From NCBI GenBank assembly GCA_027563935.2, contig CM050447.1, positions 18,430,001-18,494,000 of the forward strand: 64,000 bases of DNA, in the 5' to 3' direction. Source of the stretch: Costus lasius (Eukaryota; Streptophyta; Magnoliopsida; Zingiberales; Costaceae). A program made the position numbers and the translations under genes. This document shows positions 1 to 11,500 of the stretch, in pieces. The notes beneath the pieces are model-generated. The model searched no databases. It saw only the letters and a program-made list of their open reading frames with translations, and was not told where the DNA came from. Position 1 is the first letter of the stretch. Every line of letters begins with the position of its first letter.

Positions 1-586
1 TATAATTTATTAATATGAAATTTAATCGAGTTGGTTTTAACTTTAGTCATGTGTTGTTAGTATTGTTAATTAATTTAATAAAATATATTAAAATTAAAAT
101 TATATATATATTTAAAATAAAATAATTAATAAAATAATAATTAAATATTTTTTTTAAAAAAATATGCAAAATACGTAATTCTCAATTTTTTATTTTAATA
201 ATTAATTAAATTTGGCACGCGGGCCAAAGTCGGCCCACGGGCCATGGGCCGCCTTTGGCCCATGGGCCACAATCGGGCCGGGCCAAACACGGCCCGAGTC
301 CCCTCATTTGGCCCGTTGGGCCGTATTCGGCCCGCGTGCCGAAGTCAGCCCGCAGGCCGTGCCTGGCACGCGTGCCGGATCTGGCCCGCGTGCCGGATCC
401 GTGCTCACGCTGCAACCGAACCGTGCCTGGGCCGGCACGGTTAATCGGACCGCGGGCCGTGCCGGGCCCAGCGGTTCTCCTGCCGTGCCGTGCTGGGCAC
501 GACACGATTTGAAACGGGCCGTGCCAGGCACGGCCTGCCTGGAACCGGGCCGAGGCGGGCCCGGGCACGGCCCGTGGCCACCTCTA
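1..586 (+). mobile_element. 3' end of a hAT-family transposon (second copy of the family at 8571-12300)
   Basis: An AT-rich stretch (1-205) runs into a strongly GC-rich block (about 210-586) built from GGCCC, GGGCC and CCGTGCC/GGCACGG words. The block ends in GGCCACCTCTA, which is also the right terminus of the complete element at 12300. The order of the two zones and the junction word (AAATTTGGCACGCGGGCC) match 11820-12300 closely. No transposase coding is visible here, so the copy is either cut by the window edge or non-autonomous. Open frames over the GC block on both strands are by-products of its composition and are not genes. Confidence 0.8.
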
Positions 587-779
587 TGTGGAACTACTTA
601 TAATGTGAACCCCAAGTTAACTTGGCAGTTTGAACAAGCCTAGGGTCTGGATGAGACCAATGATAGCATCTCGAAGCTTTCAGAAGCGTGCATGGACAAT
701 GTCTGAAACCTTCCATTTGAGCTAGCTGACTGAGTTGGCTTTCCTTGATCGACAATGGGATAAGGAGAAAAAAAATCCA

Positions 780-925
780 AGGCTCGCTACAGAGGAATAC
801 AACAATGTTCTTCGTTCTTCACTATTCCCTGGCGGCGGCGAGAGTCATTATGGACTCGCCGGCGAGGGGAAGGAGAGGAACGACACCCTAAGGTGAGGAG
901 AAGAGCCTTCTCCTCCGGCACAATT
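780..925. repeat. Dispersed repeat shared with 20611-20955
   Basis: The stretch with GGCGGCGGCGAGAGTC, GGCGAGGGGAAGGAGAGG and CCCTAAGGTGAGGAG recurs in near-identical form twice at 20620-20940. There it directly abuts a copia LTR. Its origin is unknown. It reads like GC-rich genic or leader DNA carried by repeats. Bases 587-779 hold nothing I can name. Confidence 0.6.
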
Positions 926-1430
926 ATAAAATCTGGTTGATATCAACTATAAAATATTGAGGATATTAACAATGAAATGTGGTTGATATCAACGACCTAT
1001 AAAATATCGTCTGTAAACTATAAAATCTAATTGATATTAACTATAAAATACCGTCTGCCAACTATAATATATTAAGGATATCAATAATGAAATATGGTTG
1101 ATATCAACGATAAAATATTTTTTTTTTTATCAACTATGATACTTTAGGTTGAAATCAACTATAAAATCAGGTTGATATCAACTATTAAATATCTTTTGTC
1201 AATTATGACACTTTAGGTGGATATCAACTATAAAATATCTTTTATCAACTATGAAATATAGTTGATATCAACGATAAAATATCTACTGTCAACTATGACA
1301 CTTCAGGTTTAAATCAACTATAAAATATCATCTCTTATCAACTATATTTATGTCAACTATGAAATATAGTTGATATCAATGATAAAATATCTTCTGTCAA
1401 CTATGAAATACTTTCAGTCACCTATACAAG
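921..1430. repeat. Array of GTTGATATCAAC palindromes in an AT-rich degenerate tandem repeat
   Basis: The 12-base palindrome GTTGATATCAAC occurs exactly at 936, 982, 1097, 1171 and 1261. One-base variants occur in between and at 1369. The copies alternate with ATAAAATAT, CAACTATGAAATATA and ACTTTAGG words. The spacing is irregular (46-115 bases), so this is a degenerate array and not a clean satellite. Such mixed direct and inverted short repeats resemble subterminal regions of DNA transposons, but no terminal inverted repeat was found. Confidence 0.65.
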
Positions 1431-1433
1431 ACG

Positions 1434-1925
1434 ATTAGTAATGAAAAGTCTAAGCATTCCAACAATAGTTCTTAGATTATAAGGAAGGGAGAAGAAGAAA
1501 AGATGAATAAAGCATACTTGTTGCTTAAAATAATTTATGAAGAAGAAAGACTTTTGTGAGAGCTTTGGGGCTTCGATGAGATATGGTTGCATGAGATTAG
1601 GGAAGTTCGAGGAGCGTTTGCCGGAGAGAATTGGACACAAATAGGGGAGCCATGATCAGAGACAAGGAATCGACAGATACACGATGGTCGCTGTAAGTAA
1701 CAAAAAATCTAAGCTATAGACGATAGTACTTAGACTACCAGGAAGAGAGAAGAAGAAATGATGAATAAAATATACTTGTTGCTATTGAAATAATCTGAAG
1801 AAAAAAGCCTTGCAGATCGGATGAGTGTAGGGTGGTTCGAGAAGCGTTTGTTGAAGATAATGGAGCACAAATGGGAGAGCCTTGGTCGTAGACAATGACG
1901 GAGCCAAAGAATTACCGTAACTAGG
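1434..1925. repeat. Diverged tandem duplication, period about 258 bp
   Basis: The segment beginning near 1434 (GGGAGAAGAAGAAAAGATGAAT at 1488) is repeated from about 1690 (GAGAGAAGAAGAAATGATGAAT at 1746). It continues through the shared TACTTGTTGCT, GAGCGTTTG or GAAGCGTTTG, and CACAAAT words. Both copies have small indels. No gene is supported in either strand. The stretch from 1926 to 2190 shows nothing recognisable. Confidence 0.65.
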
Positions 1926-2190
1926 GCACGAAGGAATGTTTGGAGCATGAAACGGCATGGGCTCGAGTTTGTGGTTTTGAAACTGGTAAAACCCTAACGT
2001 GTTAAGCAGAATTAAGAGGATAGAGATAACGGGAGGTGGACTAGAGACGAGAATAGCTGGGAACATGATCGAAATAGCAGTTTTGGGCATCAAGATGTGC
2101 ACGATTATCTCTTAACTTTAAAATTCGTGGACGATAGATTAAGGAACCCCAGCTTACATATTGGGTCTACCCAGCTTAGGCAATTTTTTC

Positions 2191-2585
2191 CTTAAATCAT
2201 ACCCACAAGGCCACATCCTATGCTTTTCCTCATTTGTGGAACATTTGCGTGGACCCTTTTTTATTTCCTAGTGTTTTATAACTATAAATTATCAAATATA
2301 ATAAACCTAATTTATGATTAAATTAATGAGATATATTATTTCAGTTTCTTAAAATAAAATATATTTTATTTTTTCAATTTTTTTCTTAAATCATACCCAC
2401 GAGGCCACATCCTACGCTTTTCCTCATTCGTCTACTGGTTCTCAACCACAAGACTAACTGGAACGTTTGCGTGGACCCTTTTTTATTTCCTAGTGTTTTA
2501 TAACTATAAATTATCAAATATAAAAAACCTAATTTATGATTAAATTAATGAGATATATTATTTCAGTTTCTTAAAAAAAATATAT
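2191..2585. repeat. Tandem duplication, period about 194 bp
   Basis: CTTAAATCATACCCAC starts at 2191 and again at 2385. Each copy continues through GCTTTTCCTCATT, TGCGTGGACCC, TAGTGTTTTATAACTATAAA and ATTTATGATTAAATTAATG. The second copy has an extra segment of about 35 bases after CCTCATTCG. The second copy is also the left end of the larger duplicated segment 2385-3446. Confidence 0.75.
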
Positions 2586-3446
2586 TTCGTATTTAATAAA
2601 TAAACAGAAGTAACGTAGAGAGTGGGTCAATGGAAGACTCATTTTTAAGCTTTAGTAGGTTGAAGAACACACGGTGGACTGCAGGGAACTTACTGAAAAT
2701 AGCATAATGGTTGACTGAGGTCTTCTATGAAAAAAAAAAAAATCAGATCTATGCAATGATGTGCATGAGCGGTATCTTTGTGCATCGAGATTTTAGACAA
2801 CATCCTAACTTAAGATTTTTGCTCGTCATTTCTACCTAAATTTTCATTCTTATTATTGAAGGCATATACTTTCATTTTCTTAAGTCTCCAGCCATGTCAA
2901 CGCGTTGACGAGCTGCCAAGCTAATGGACACTGATAGATACAAGTCAGATTCCTGAGTGAAATTATATAATTCTTTTTAAATTGCTATGACCGTAATGTG
3001 TAATAAGTCAACTAATAAAAATCAAACCCACTCCATGATAGCTTGGTTTGAATATACTCATCGTCCAAGAAAAAAGACTCGCTCATTATAGCTGAAAAGT
3101 AATAATAATAGAAAACATATATTTCCTCAATAATTAAATAAAAAGTTGAAAAATCAGCAACAGGTCGCTAGTTTTTGACTGATCGATTGCAGTCAGGATT
3201 CAGAACTTCTGAGAGTGGTCAAAGGTCACATATATTAAATTCATCCAAGAGGGAAGAACAAATTTACAGTTAAAAAACAAATAAATACAGACAAGGTGTT
3301 AACGAAGAGAGATTTTTTGTTGATGGCCACCTAAGTCAACTGCACACCAAATCTTCAAGATCTAGTTAGTTCAGCAAACTGAGCCTAACATGGATAAACT
3401 TTGATAGTGCATTGCTATAGATCTTGTTTTCCCTTGCAGCAACAAA
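2385..3446 (+). repeat. Segmental repeat, copy 1 (direct duplicate of 26291-29765)
   Basis: This block matches 26291-26995 and then 29575-29765 in order and in the same orientation. Shared words include GTAACGTAGAGAGTGGGTCAATGG, GACCGTAATGTGTAATAAGT and GATCTTGTTTTCCCTTGCAG. Copy 1 carries about 100 bases (about 2890-2985) that copy 2 lacks. Copy 2 has a copia element inserted. In copy 2 the right end lies about 250 bases before the reticulon start codon. No coding is supported here. Confidence 0.8.
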
Positions 3447-3780
3447 CTGCGCCTACCGTGGATAAGCGAACGAGCTGTTATACCAAATGTTGTAGTTAGA
3501 GTTGAGTCTAGTCAGATGTTAATGATTGATGTCAGGATCATGCTCGCAGATTGGGCCAAGGTATTCTAGTTGGCTTGCCTCAAACTAAATTTAATGTTCC
3601 TATTAGAGTCGAGTATGTTAATGATTGTAGTCAGGACCAGGCCTAGGGACTGAATTAGTTATTGAATTGGGTCAAATGAATTAAGCTGAGTTAGATTTTG
3701 ATCCAAATTTAATGATAAGTATGAATTGAGTCTAGATCTAAATTTATCGAGTACAACAAGCTGAAATGACTGTTTATTTG
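3447..3780. other. Unassigned AT-rich sequence
   Basis: No gene or repeat boundary could be recognised. It contains two similar short passages (TCTAGTCAGATGTTAATGATTG and GAGTATGTTAATGATTGTAG), which suggests internal repetition. The gypsy LTR may begin in or just after this stretch. Confidence 0.4.
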
Positions 3781-5294
3781 GATTATTTTTCGATTGTTTG
3801 TGAAATACAGGTTATTTCTCTCTATTTTCGATAATATTTTGAAGATTTGAAGTTATGGAAAGGTTCAAGACATTGTGAGCATCATACAGGAAATTTTTAG
3901 AAATTTTTGGAGTTATGGATGCTCATCACGGCTCGGCCGTGACCATCACGGCCGTGATCAACTCAGCGCCCACACCATGTATCAGCGCACTCGTCACGGG
4001 CCAGAGAATGGGCGTGTTCACCCGTCAGCGTCTTCGTCACGGGTCACGGCCGTGACGGACTCTCACCGAAAATCAGCCGATCTCATCACCGACAGCCTCA
4101 CGGGCATGACGAGCATTTTTGGATTTTTGCGGACTCATCACGGCATGCCCGTGTCGATCATCACGGCCGTGATTGCTTCGATGCAGGGTTGAGGACTCGT
4201 CACGACCTGGCCGTGACGGCGATCACGCCCGTGATTGCTTCCGCAGATCGCGACCCTTCGTCCGTTTTTCATCAAATTCGACGCTCCAGATGCCAGGAAA
4301 TTGGGGGAAACGCCTAATCTACCTTCCTAACCGCCCAAAGCTTCGATTGAAGTATAAAATTGAGAATTTCGGGCGGTTACAGGGTTCGATCTCGTGAAGA
4401 ACGCGGCTAGGGCAAAGACAGGCGATTTTTCCACTTCGAGGGTTCGATTCGACAGATTTCCTTGGGGCTTTCGAGAGGAAACCAAAGATCCATCGTCTCC
4501 TAACCTCAATTTGTAATTTCCCTAACTTTCAAACTTATTTTCTAGGGTTTTCATGTGATTTATGATGTATTTTGTTGAGTAAAACCTTTGTTCGAGACTT
4601 GGGCGTAGCCCGTTGGAAAACTCTTATTATGTAAAACACGATTCATGAATCTCAGTGGAATTATTCAGTAAATTGCTTATTATGATTGGGTGTGCTTATT
4701 GCATATTAGTGTATTAGCCAAACATTGGTATGTATTAAGTGTTACGAGAAGTACCGAAAGGTGAATCGTAACACTCGATTGCCCAACCTTAGCTTGTGAC
4801 TTTAAATTATGAGAGTCGTTCAAAGTCACTCAAGGACTCACGATCATCATAGAGCCCATTGGGTCTGACTTAAGTTAATTTTGCTACGAGAGTAGAAAAT
4901 TAGCTTAAGTAGGCGCCGGATTATGCTTCGAGAGAAGGTAATCCGTACCGAAGGATTGATCGCCTTAATCAATTTACCGTCAGATTACGCTTTGAGAGAA
5001 GGTAATCTATTTTCTATATCTTAAATTTTGATTCATTGTTTTACATTATTATTCAAACGACGAGGTGAAACCTATGGTCTCGAACCTTTGAAAAATTTGA
5101 ATTTCTTCCAACTAGTTGCCGATTTCTTAAGTCAATATTTAAGGTCTAACTGGGATAGTTCATTTGTTTTCTTAATTGAATTTTGAATTATCTAGCTTTC
5201 AATGACATTAAAGGTCGGTACTTGACACCTGCTCCCTGTGGGAACGATCTTATTTACTACTTCGATAGAAACCGTACACTTGCGGGGCCTATCA
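3780..5294 (+). repeat. 5' LTR of the Ty3/gypsy (Athila-type) element; left end uncertain
   Basis: The right edge is set by CCTATCA (5288-5294) just before a primer-binding site at 5301. The left edge could not be set because the 3' LTR is lost. An early part (3900-4250) carries CACGGCC/GGCCGTG palindromes, including exact ATCACGGCCGTGAT at 3945 and 4160. Comparable repeats occur in the LTR-like block at 13421-16561 and in the scrap at 22130-22470. No protein is supported in this part. Confidence 0.55.
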
Positions 5295-5300
5295 AGTTTT

Positions 5301-5318
5301 TGGCGCCATTGCCGGGGA
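5301..5318 (+). other. Primer-binding site of the gypsy element
   Basis: TGGCGCCATTGCCGGGGA lies seven bases after the inferred LTR end. It resembles the tRNA-Asp-type binding site used by Athila/Tat-lineage Ty3/gypsy elements. This would prime minus-strand synthesis and fixes the element's orientation as plus. Confidence 0.75.
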
Positions 5319-5494
5319 GCAAGGCTTGCCAATATCGACTAAAAGTTGATTTGATAGACTAGATATTTTTTTTTTATTTTTTTATTTTTTTTTATTTATT
5401 TAATCTTTGTTTTTCTTTTAAGTATACTTGTTAATACTGCTAGTCTTCTTCCTTTCTTCAAGCAATATTATTATCTGGTTAGCTAACCTTGTGC

Positions 5495-7330
5495 ATGCCA
5501 AGAACAATTAGAACAGGTCAGCTAGTGCTAGAAGATCTTGAGATTGAAAGGACTTTTCGCACTCAAAGAAAAGTTCAGGACGACCAGCTTGAGGAACACC
5601 TTCCAACCACCTCTGTAATGGACGAGAACCGATCACTGAGAGATTTTGCTGCACCTAATGTACAAGGCTTACACTCCAGTATTACTCGACCGGCGGTCAA
5701 AGCAAATAATTTTGAAATAAAGCCAGCCCTTGTGCATATGGTTCAGCAGAACCAATTCAGCGGTTCACCATAGGAAGATCCTAATCTTCATTTATCCATT
5801 TTTCTTGAATACTGTGATACCCTGAAGATAAACGGGGTACCATCTGATGCAATTCGCTTACGTCTCTTTCCTTTTTCCCTTAGGGTTCGCACGCGAGCAT
5901 GGCTGCAGTCCCTTCCCCAAGGCTCAATCACAACGTGGGATCAGCTTTCCCACGCGTTCCTCTCCAAATATTTCCCGCCGAGCAAGACTGCTCAATTGAG
6001 GAACCAGATAACAAATTTTAGCCAAAGGGAAGGCGTGTCGTTATATGAAGTCTGGGACCGTTTTAAGGAATTGCTACGCATGTGCCCGCATCACGGACTA
6101 GAAACATAGGTACTTGTGCATATTTTCTATAATGGACTCTCATATCAAACTCGCTTGTCCATAGATGCAGCCGCGGGCGGTGCGCTTATGAAGAAGAATA
6201 TCGACGATGCTATGAACCTGATCGAGGACATGGCTCTGAATCACTACCAGTGGACGAGTGAGAGAAACATCCCGGTAAGAGGAGGAGGTAAGCATGACCT
6301 AGACATGATGAGTTCGTTGGCGGCCAATGTTGATTCCTTATCCCACCAACTCACTTCTATGAATTTTAATGCATCGTCTATTAATTCCATTTCTTGTGAA
6401 CTTTGTGGGGTTTCTGGACATGGTGCCACTGATTGCCAGATAATGGCGCCTTCCTCTTCTGATGTTTCTGTTGAACAGGGGAATGCCCTAGGCAATCCAA
6501 ATCCAAGGCAACAGAATAATCCTTTTTCCGGCACCTACAACCCCGGTTGGAGAAATCATCCCAACTTCTCCTACCGGAATACTCAGAACCAAGAGAACCC
6601 CCAGAACTTCAATAGCCAAGCGCAACAGGGAAATTTTGGCAATCAATTTCCCCAGTCATCCTTCAGGCCGCCACCAGGACTTCCACCGCGACAGTTTAAT
6701 CAACCACATAAGTCCAATTTAGAAATATTGCTTGAGAAATGAGGATGTGGACGAGTCTATCAGGCAATTGAATTCTACGGTGGGGCAATTGACTTCTAAA
6801 GTGGATTCATTGATCACGCACTCTAGGATGCTGGAGAACCAGATTGCCCAGCAAGCAAGTTCATCAGCCCGACCCGCTGGGAAGCTCCTCTCTCAACCAG
6901 AGGCAAATCCGAGGGAGCACTGTAATGCCATTATTACAAGGAGTGGCAAACAGTTGAAAGATCCCCCGATAGAGGTTGGAAATGATAGTGCTTGCGAGCC
7001 AGTTGAGAAGGGGAAAGAGAGTCAAGCCACCTATGAACAACCAGCAGGGAAGGAGACCGCACCACAAACAGAATATGTACCCCCACCACCTTATAAGCCA
7101 CCGGTACCATTTCCGCAGAGGTTAGCGAAAGCTAAGCTGGATAGACAGTTTGGCAAGTTTCTGGAAGTACTCAAGAAGCTGTATATCAACATAGCATTCA
7201 CCGAAGCACTGTCCCAGATGCCCACATACGCAAAGTTCCTTAAAGACATACTGTCTAACAAGAGGAAGATAGAGGAGCATGGGACGGTAGCATTGACAGA
7301 AGAATGCAGTGCAATTATTCAGAATAAGCT
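5495..7330 (+). pseudogene. Decayed gag of an Athila-type Ty3/gypsy retrotransposon
   Basis: Translation starts at the ATG at 5495. The retrotransposon capsid (gag) region lies at about 5770-6250 and includes AWLQSLPQGSITTWDQL and FLSKYFPPSKTAQLRNQ. A C-X2-C-X4-H-X4-C zinc knuckle (CELCGVSGHGATDC) encoded near 6400-6440 is the nucleic-acid-binding part. A Gln/Asn/Pro-rich region follows. The frame is broken by TAG at 5771 and TAG at 6107. A frameshift near 6735 moves reading into the next frame. The product would package element RNA, but these lesions make this copy non-functional. The capsid and knuckle identify it well; the lineage name is inferred from these and the primer-binding site. 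Confidence 0.85.
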
Positions 7331-8570
7331 GCCGCCCAAGCTTAAAGATCCGGGCAGTTTCTCCATTCCGTGCAGAATTGGGAATGTGCCTTTCGAGCGG
7401 GCTCTCTATGACTTGGGGGCCAGTGTGAGCCTCATGCCACTTTCAATGTTTTAGAAATTGGACATGGGAGGTCTAAAAGCTACCTCTATCGCCCTGCAGC
7501 TTGCTGACAAATCTTTGCGACACCCAGTTGGGATAGTGGAGGATGTCCCCATTAAGATTGGGGAATATTTTGTACCGGCAGACTTTGTCGTTCTCGAGAT
7601 GTCAGAGGATTCCTGATTGCCCCTCATATTAGGTAGGCCCTTACTTGCTACCACCGGGGCAGTAATTGACATAAAGAACGGGAAGCTGTCCCTGAATATT
7701 GGCGAGAACAATTTGGAGTTCGACCTCTCTGCGAGTTTGAAAAGCCCTAGTTTTTCTGGGTCATGTTGTCGTGTAGATGTTGTGGAAGACAACTTTGAGG
7801 TGTCAAGGTACATTTCAGACCCGCTTCAGGCATGCCTTTTAGGCAACCTTGAGCACGTGGATCCAGATTTGGAGAAGGAGGTACACAGTTATGCTAGACT
7901 TTTCGATACTAGCCCTGGTATGGACCCGCGAAAAGTCCAAGGTAAGGTTCTCAAAGTGAAGACACAAAAAGAACCAGTGAGGGCAGACCATGAGTTGAAG
8001 GCCCTACCCAGCAATTTGCGCTATGAATTTTTGGATGAAGGATCGTCTTGTCAAGTTATCGTCAGTTCAGATTTGACCGATTCAGAGACAAGACGCCTAC
8101 TTGACGAGCTTCGTGTCCATAGAAAGGCGATTGGCTACTCTTTGGATGATATCACTGGTATAAACCCATCGATTTGTATGCATAGTATTTATCTTAAGAA
8201 AGACAGCAAGGCTTTCATTGAATATCAGTGAAGATTGAACCCGAATATGAAGGAAGTCGTTAAGTCAGAAAAAATAAAGCTTTTGGATGCAGGGGTTATA
8301 TACCCCATCTCAGACAGCGAATGGGTGAGTCTGGTGCACGTCATCCCAAAGAAGAGCGGGATTGCAGAGGTAAAGAGTGAGAATAGTGAGCTAATTCCCA
8401 CCCGCACTGTTACCGGGTGGCGTATGTACATTGATTACAGAAAGCTCAACAAAGTGACCAGAAAAGATCATTTCCCGCTGCCGTTCATCGATCAGATGTT
8501 GGAATGGCTTTCATCTAATTCATATTTTTGTTTCCTTGACGGTTTTTCAGGCTTCTTGCAGACCCCCATC
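7330..8570 (+). pseudogene. Decayed pol, first part: aspartic protease and start of reverse transcriptase (Ty3/gypsy)
   Basis: The protease active-site region reads DLGASVSLMPLSMF near 7405-7450, followed by a flap and ILGRPLLATTGAVID near 7625-7670. Stops at 7452 and 7614 interrupt it. The reverse transcriptase begins around 8235 (VKSEKIKLLDAGVIYPISDS). It continues through IDYRKLNKVTRKDHFPLPFIDQ to GFSGFLQTPI at 8570, where a hAT transposon interrupts it. The rest resumes at 12301. Protease matures Gag-Pol and the polymerase copies element RNA; this copy cannot do either. Confidence 0.88.
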
Positions 8571-11500
8571 TAGAGGTGGCCAACGGGCCGGGCTGGCCCG
8601 CGGCCCGCACGGCCCGGCACGACACGGGTCGGGCACGGGGGTGGCCCGTTGACCAAGTCAACGGGCCGCGGGCGGCCCGTGGCCCGGCTCGGGTCGTGCT
8701 GGGCCGAAGGTTCGCGGCCCGTGGGCCGGGCCAGGCACGGCCCGTAGGCGTGCCGGGCCAGGCACGGCCCGTAGGCGTGCCGGGCCGTGCACGGCACGGA
8801 CCCGTGCCAGGCACGCGGGCCGGCACGGGCACGGCACGAATCATTTGGGCGGCAACGTTCGAAAATTTGAATTTACCATGCGTTTTTACCCAAATAGCCC
8901 TATAACAGTTTGAAAAAATTTAAAAGTTAGGGATATAATTGTCTTTATGTTATAAAATTACCATTTTAGCCCCTTTTAATAATTAAAAATAGGGGATAAA
9001 TATGTAAATTTATACCCAATTCATCCCTATAAATTGATCCCCCAACCCTCTCATTTCTTCACACAAGTTTCCAATTAACTTTGGATTAATTTCTCATTCT
9101 CTCTTAATACTCTCTTAATCTCTTTTCTAAGTCTTGAGTTTCAATTAGCCATCAAGCTTTCAAAGCTCCCTCGGTCTAGTCACGTGGAGAAGATCAAGTA
9201 AGTAGTAAATTAAATTACTTTTAGTCTTTTATAATGTAATTGTACTTAAATTTAAATTATTCTAATATAAATTTTTTTTCATAATTATGTTTAAGTTAAG
9301 GTTGTTGAAGGCTGAAACCTCAACTTCTTAGTTCTTACTAAGCGATCTTCAAACACGTGATAAGGTAATTTTTTAATGTACAATTTATTATTAGTAAGTA
9401 TTTAATCTTATTTTATAAATTTTTTGGCTAACTTTTAATATTATATGTAGAATTAATGGCGGAATTTAACAATACATGGGATCTTTTGCCATGGGAGCTT
9501 GAGGCAATAGAGCAGGAGCTAATGGGGACAACTAACCCCGTTATGCCACCCGATCAAGATCAAGATGCCAACCCTCCGCCTTACGACCCAAATCAACAAC
9601 AGCAAGATCATGTTGAATTTGAGCCTACTAACACTACGCAGGGAGAGGAGGGATGTAGTGCAAACCCTCACGAGTCTACTGTGTCGGGCTCAAGAAAACG
9701 CACGAGCGACGTTTGGAAGAGCTTCGATGTGGTGATGATTAACGGCGAAGAAAGAGCCAGCTGCAAGAAGTGCAAAAAAGTCTTGACTTGCAAATCATCG
9801 GGTGGAACTGGTCATTTGACTCGCCACATCAAAAGCCATCAAACTCAAATCGATCGTGCACAGGCTACTCTAAATCTTTCCTCTAGTTCCTTTGAAGTTT
9901 TTAATTATTCTACTGAAGTTCTTAGAAAAGAATTAGCTAAATTTATTTTTTGGGATGAACAACCATTTTCTTTAGCAGAAAATTATAAATTTGAAAAATT
10001 TATACATAAATCACTACAACCTAAATATAAAAAAGTAAGTAGACAAACCATGCGTAGGGATGCTATAAAATTTTTTTCTGAATATAAAACTAATCTTTTA
10101 CAAGCTTTAATTATATTAACTTCTTGTATTTCTTTAACATCTGATATTTGGACCAGTAATTATTCTGATCAGTCATACATGTGTATTACGGCACATTGGA
10201 TAGATAGTGAATTTTTTATACAAAAAAGAATTATTGCATTTAAAATTTTTGAATATCCTCATACTGCAAATGCTATAGTTAGACAATTTCATAGCATTTT
10301 ACATTCATATAATATAATTAATAAAATTTTTTCAATTAGTTTTGATAATGCAAGTAATAATGATAGTGCAATTAATAAATTAAAAAGATTGTTAAATCCA
10401 ATATTTAATGGTGCTTTTTTTCATATACGATGTGCATGTCATATTCTAAACTTATGTGTTCAAGATGGAATAAGAGAAGTAGATGAACATGTAACTAAAT
10501 TAAGAAATGCTGTTAGATTTGTTACTTCTTCTACTTCTAGAAATCAAGATTTTAGACAAACATGTAAATCTTATGGTTTGTCATATAAAAAATTTAAACT
10601 TGATATTAAAACACGATGGAATTCTACTTATGATATGCTAACAACATGTTTTCCATTTAAGGATCCTCTTACATTATTTTATAATGAAAGAATGCCTGAT
10701 AGAAATATTGAAGAAAATGATTGGGATAAAGCAAAGTTATTATATAATATTTTAGAAATTTTTTATAATGCTAGCACTCATTTATCTGGTGTTTATTATC
10801 CTACATCATGTTTAATTTTAGAACATTTAGTTTTAATTAGTGAAATTTTTTCTCAATATAGACATGATGAAAATGTTTTTCAAGTAATTTTTAAAATGGA
10901 AACAAAATTTAAAAAATATTGGAAAAATATATCTCCTTTATATTGTTTAGCTTCAATTATGGATCCTAGATTAAAATTAGAGGGTGTTCATATTTTATTA
11001 GGTGAATATTATAAAAATATGGAACTTGAAGGAGTAGATGAGAAAAAAAATGAAGTTTCTACCTTATTAGATGAAATGGATAATGTTTATAATTTAAAAT
11101 TTGGAAATACAATGAATCCAACATCCTCTCAAACTAATGTATCTACTAGTAGTAAAAATATTACAGGAAGAATACGCACAATTTTAAATAGAAAAGGAAC
11201 ATCAACAAGTCGATCTAGTAATTTTAATGAATTAACATTTTTTTTAGAAAATAATCATACATCTTTACTCACAGAAGAACAAATAGATAATTTTGATATT
11301 TTATCATGGTGGAGATCACAAGGAAAATCATATCCTGTGGTTTCTGCCATGGCACGTGATCTACTAACTCCTCCGGTGTCTACTGTAGCATCGGAGTCTT
11401 GTTTTAGTGCAGGCGGCAGGGTGCTGGACGAGAAGCGAAGCCGAATGAACGAAGCAAGCGTGGAAATGTGTATTTGTCTTAAAGATTGTCTAGATACTGA

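Noticed and set aside
206..643. Several overlapping open frames (up to 143 codons) on both strands
   Set aside because: They follow the GC-rich hAT end; the same happens at 8515-8905 and 11852-12436. No domain and strong base bias.
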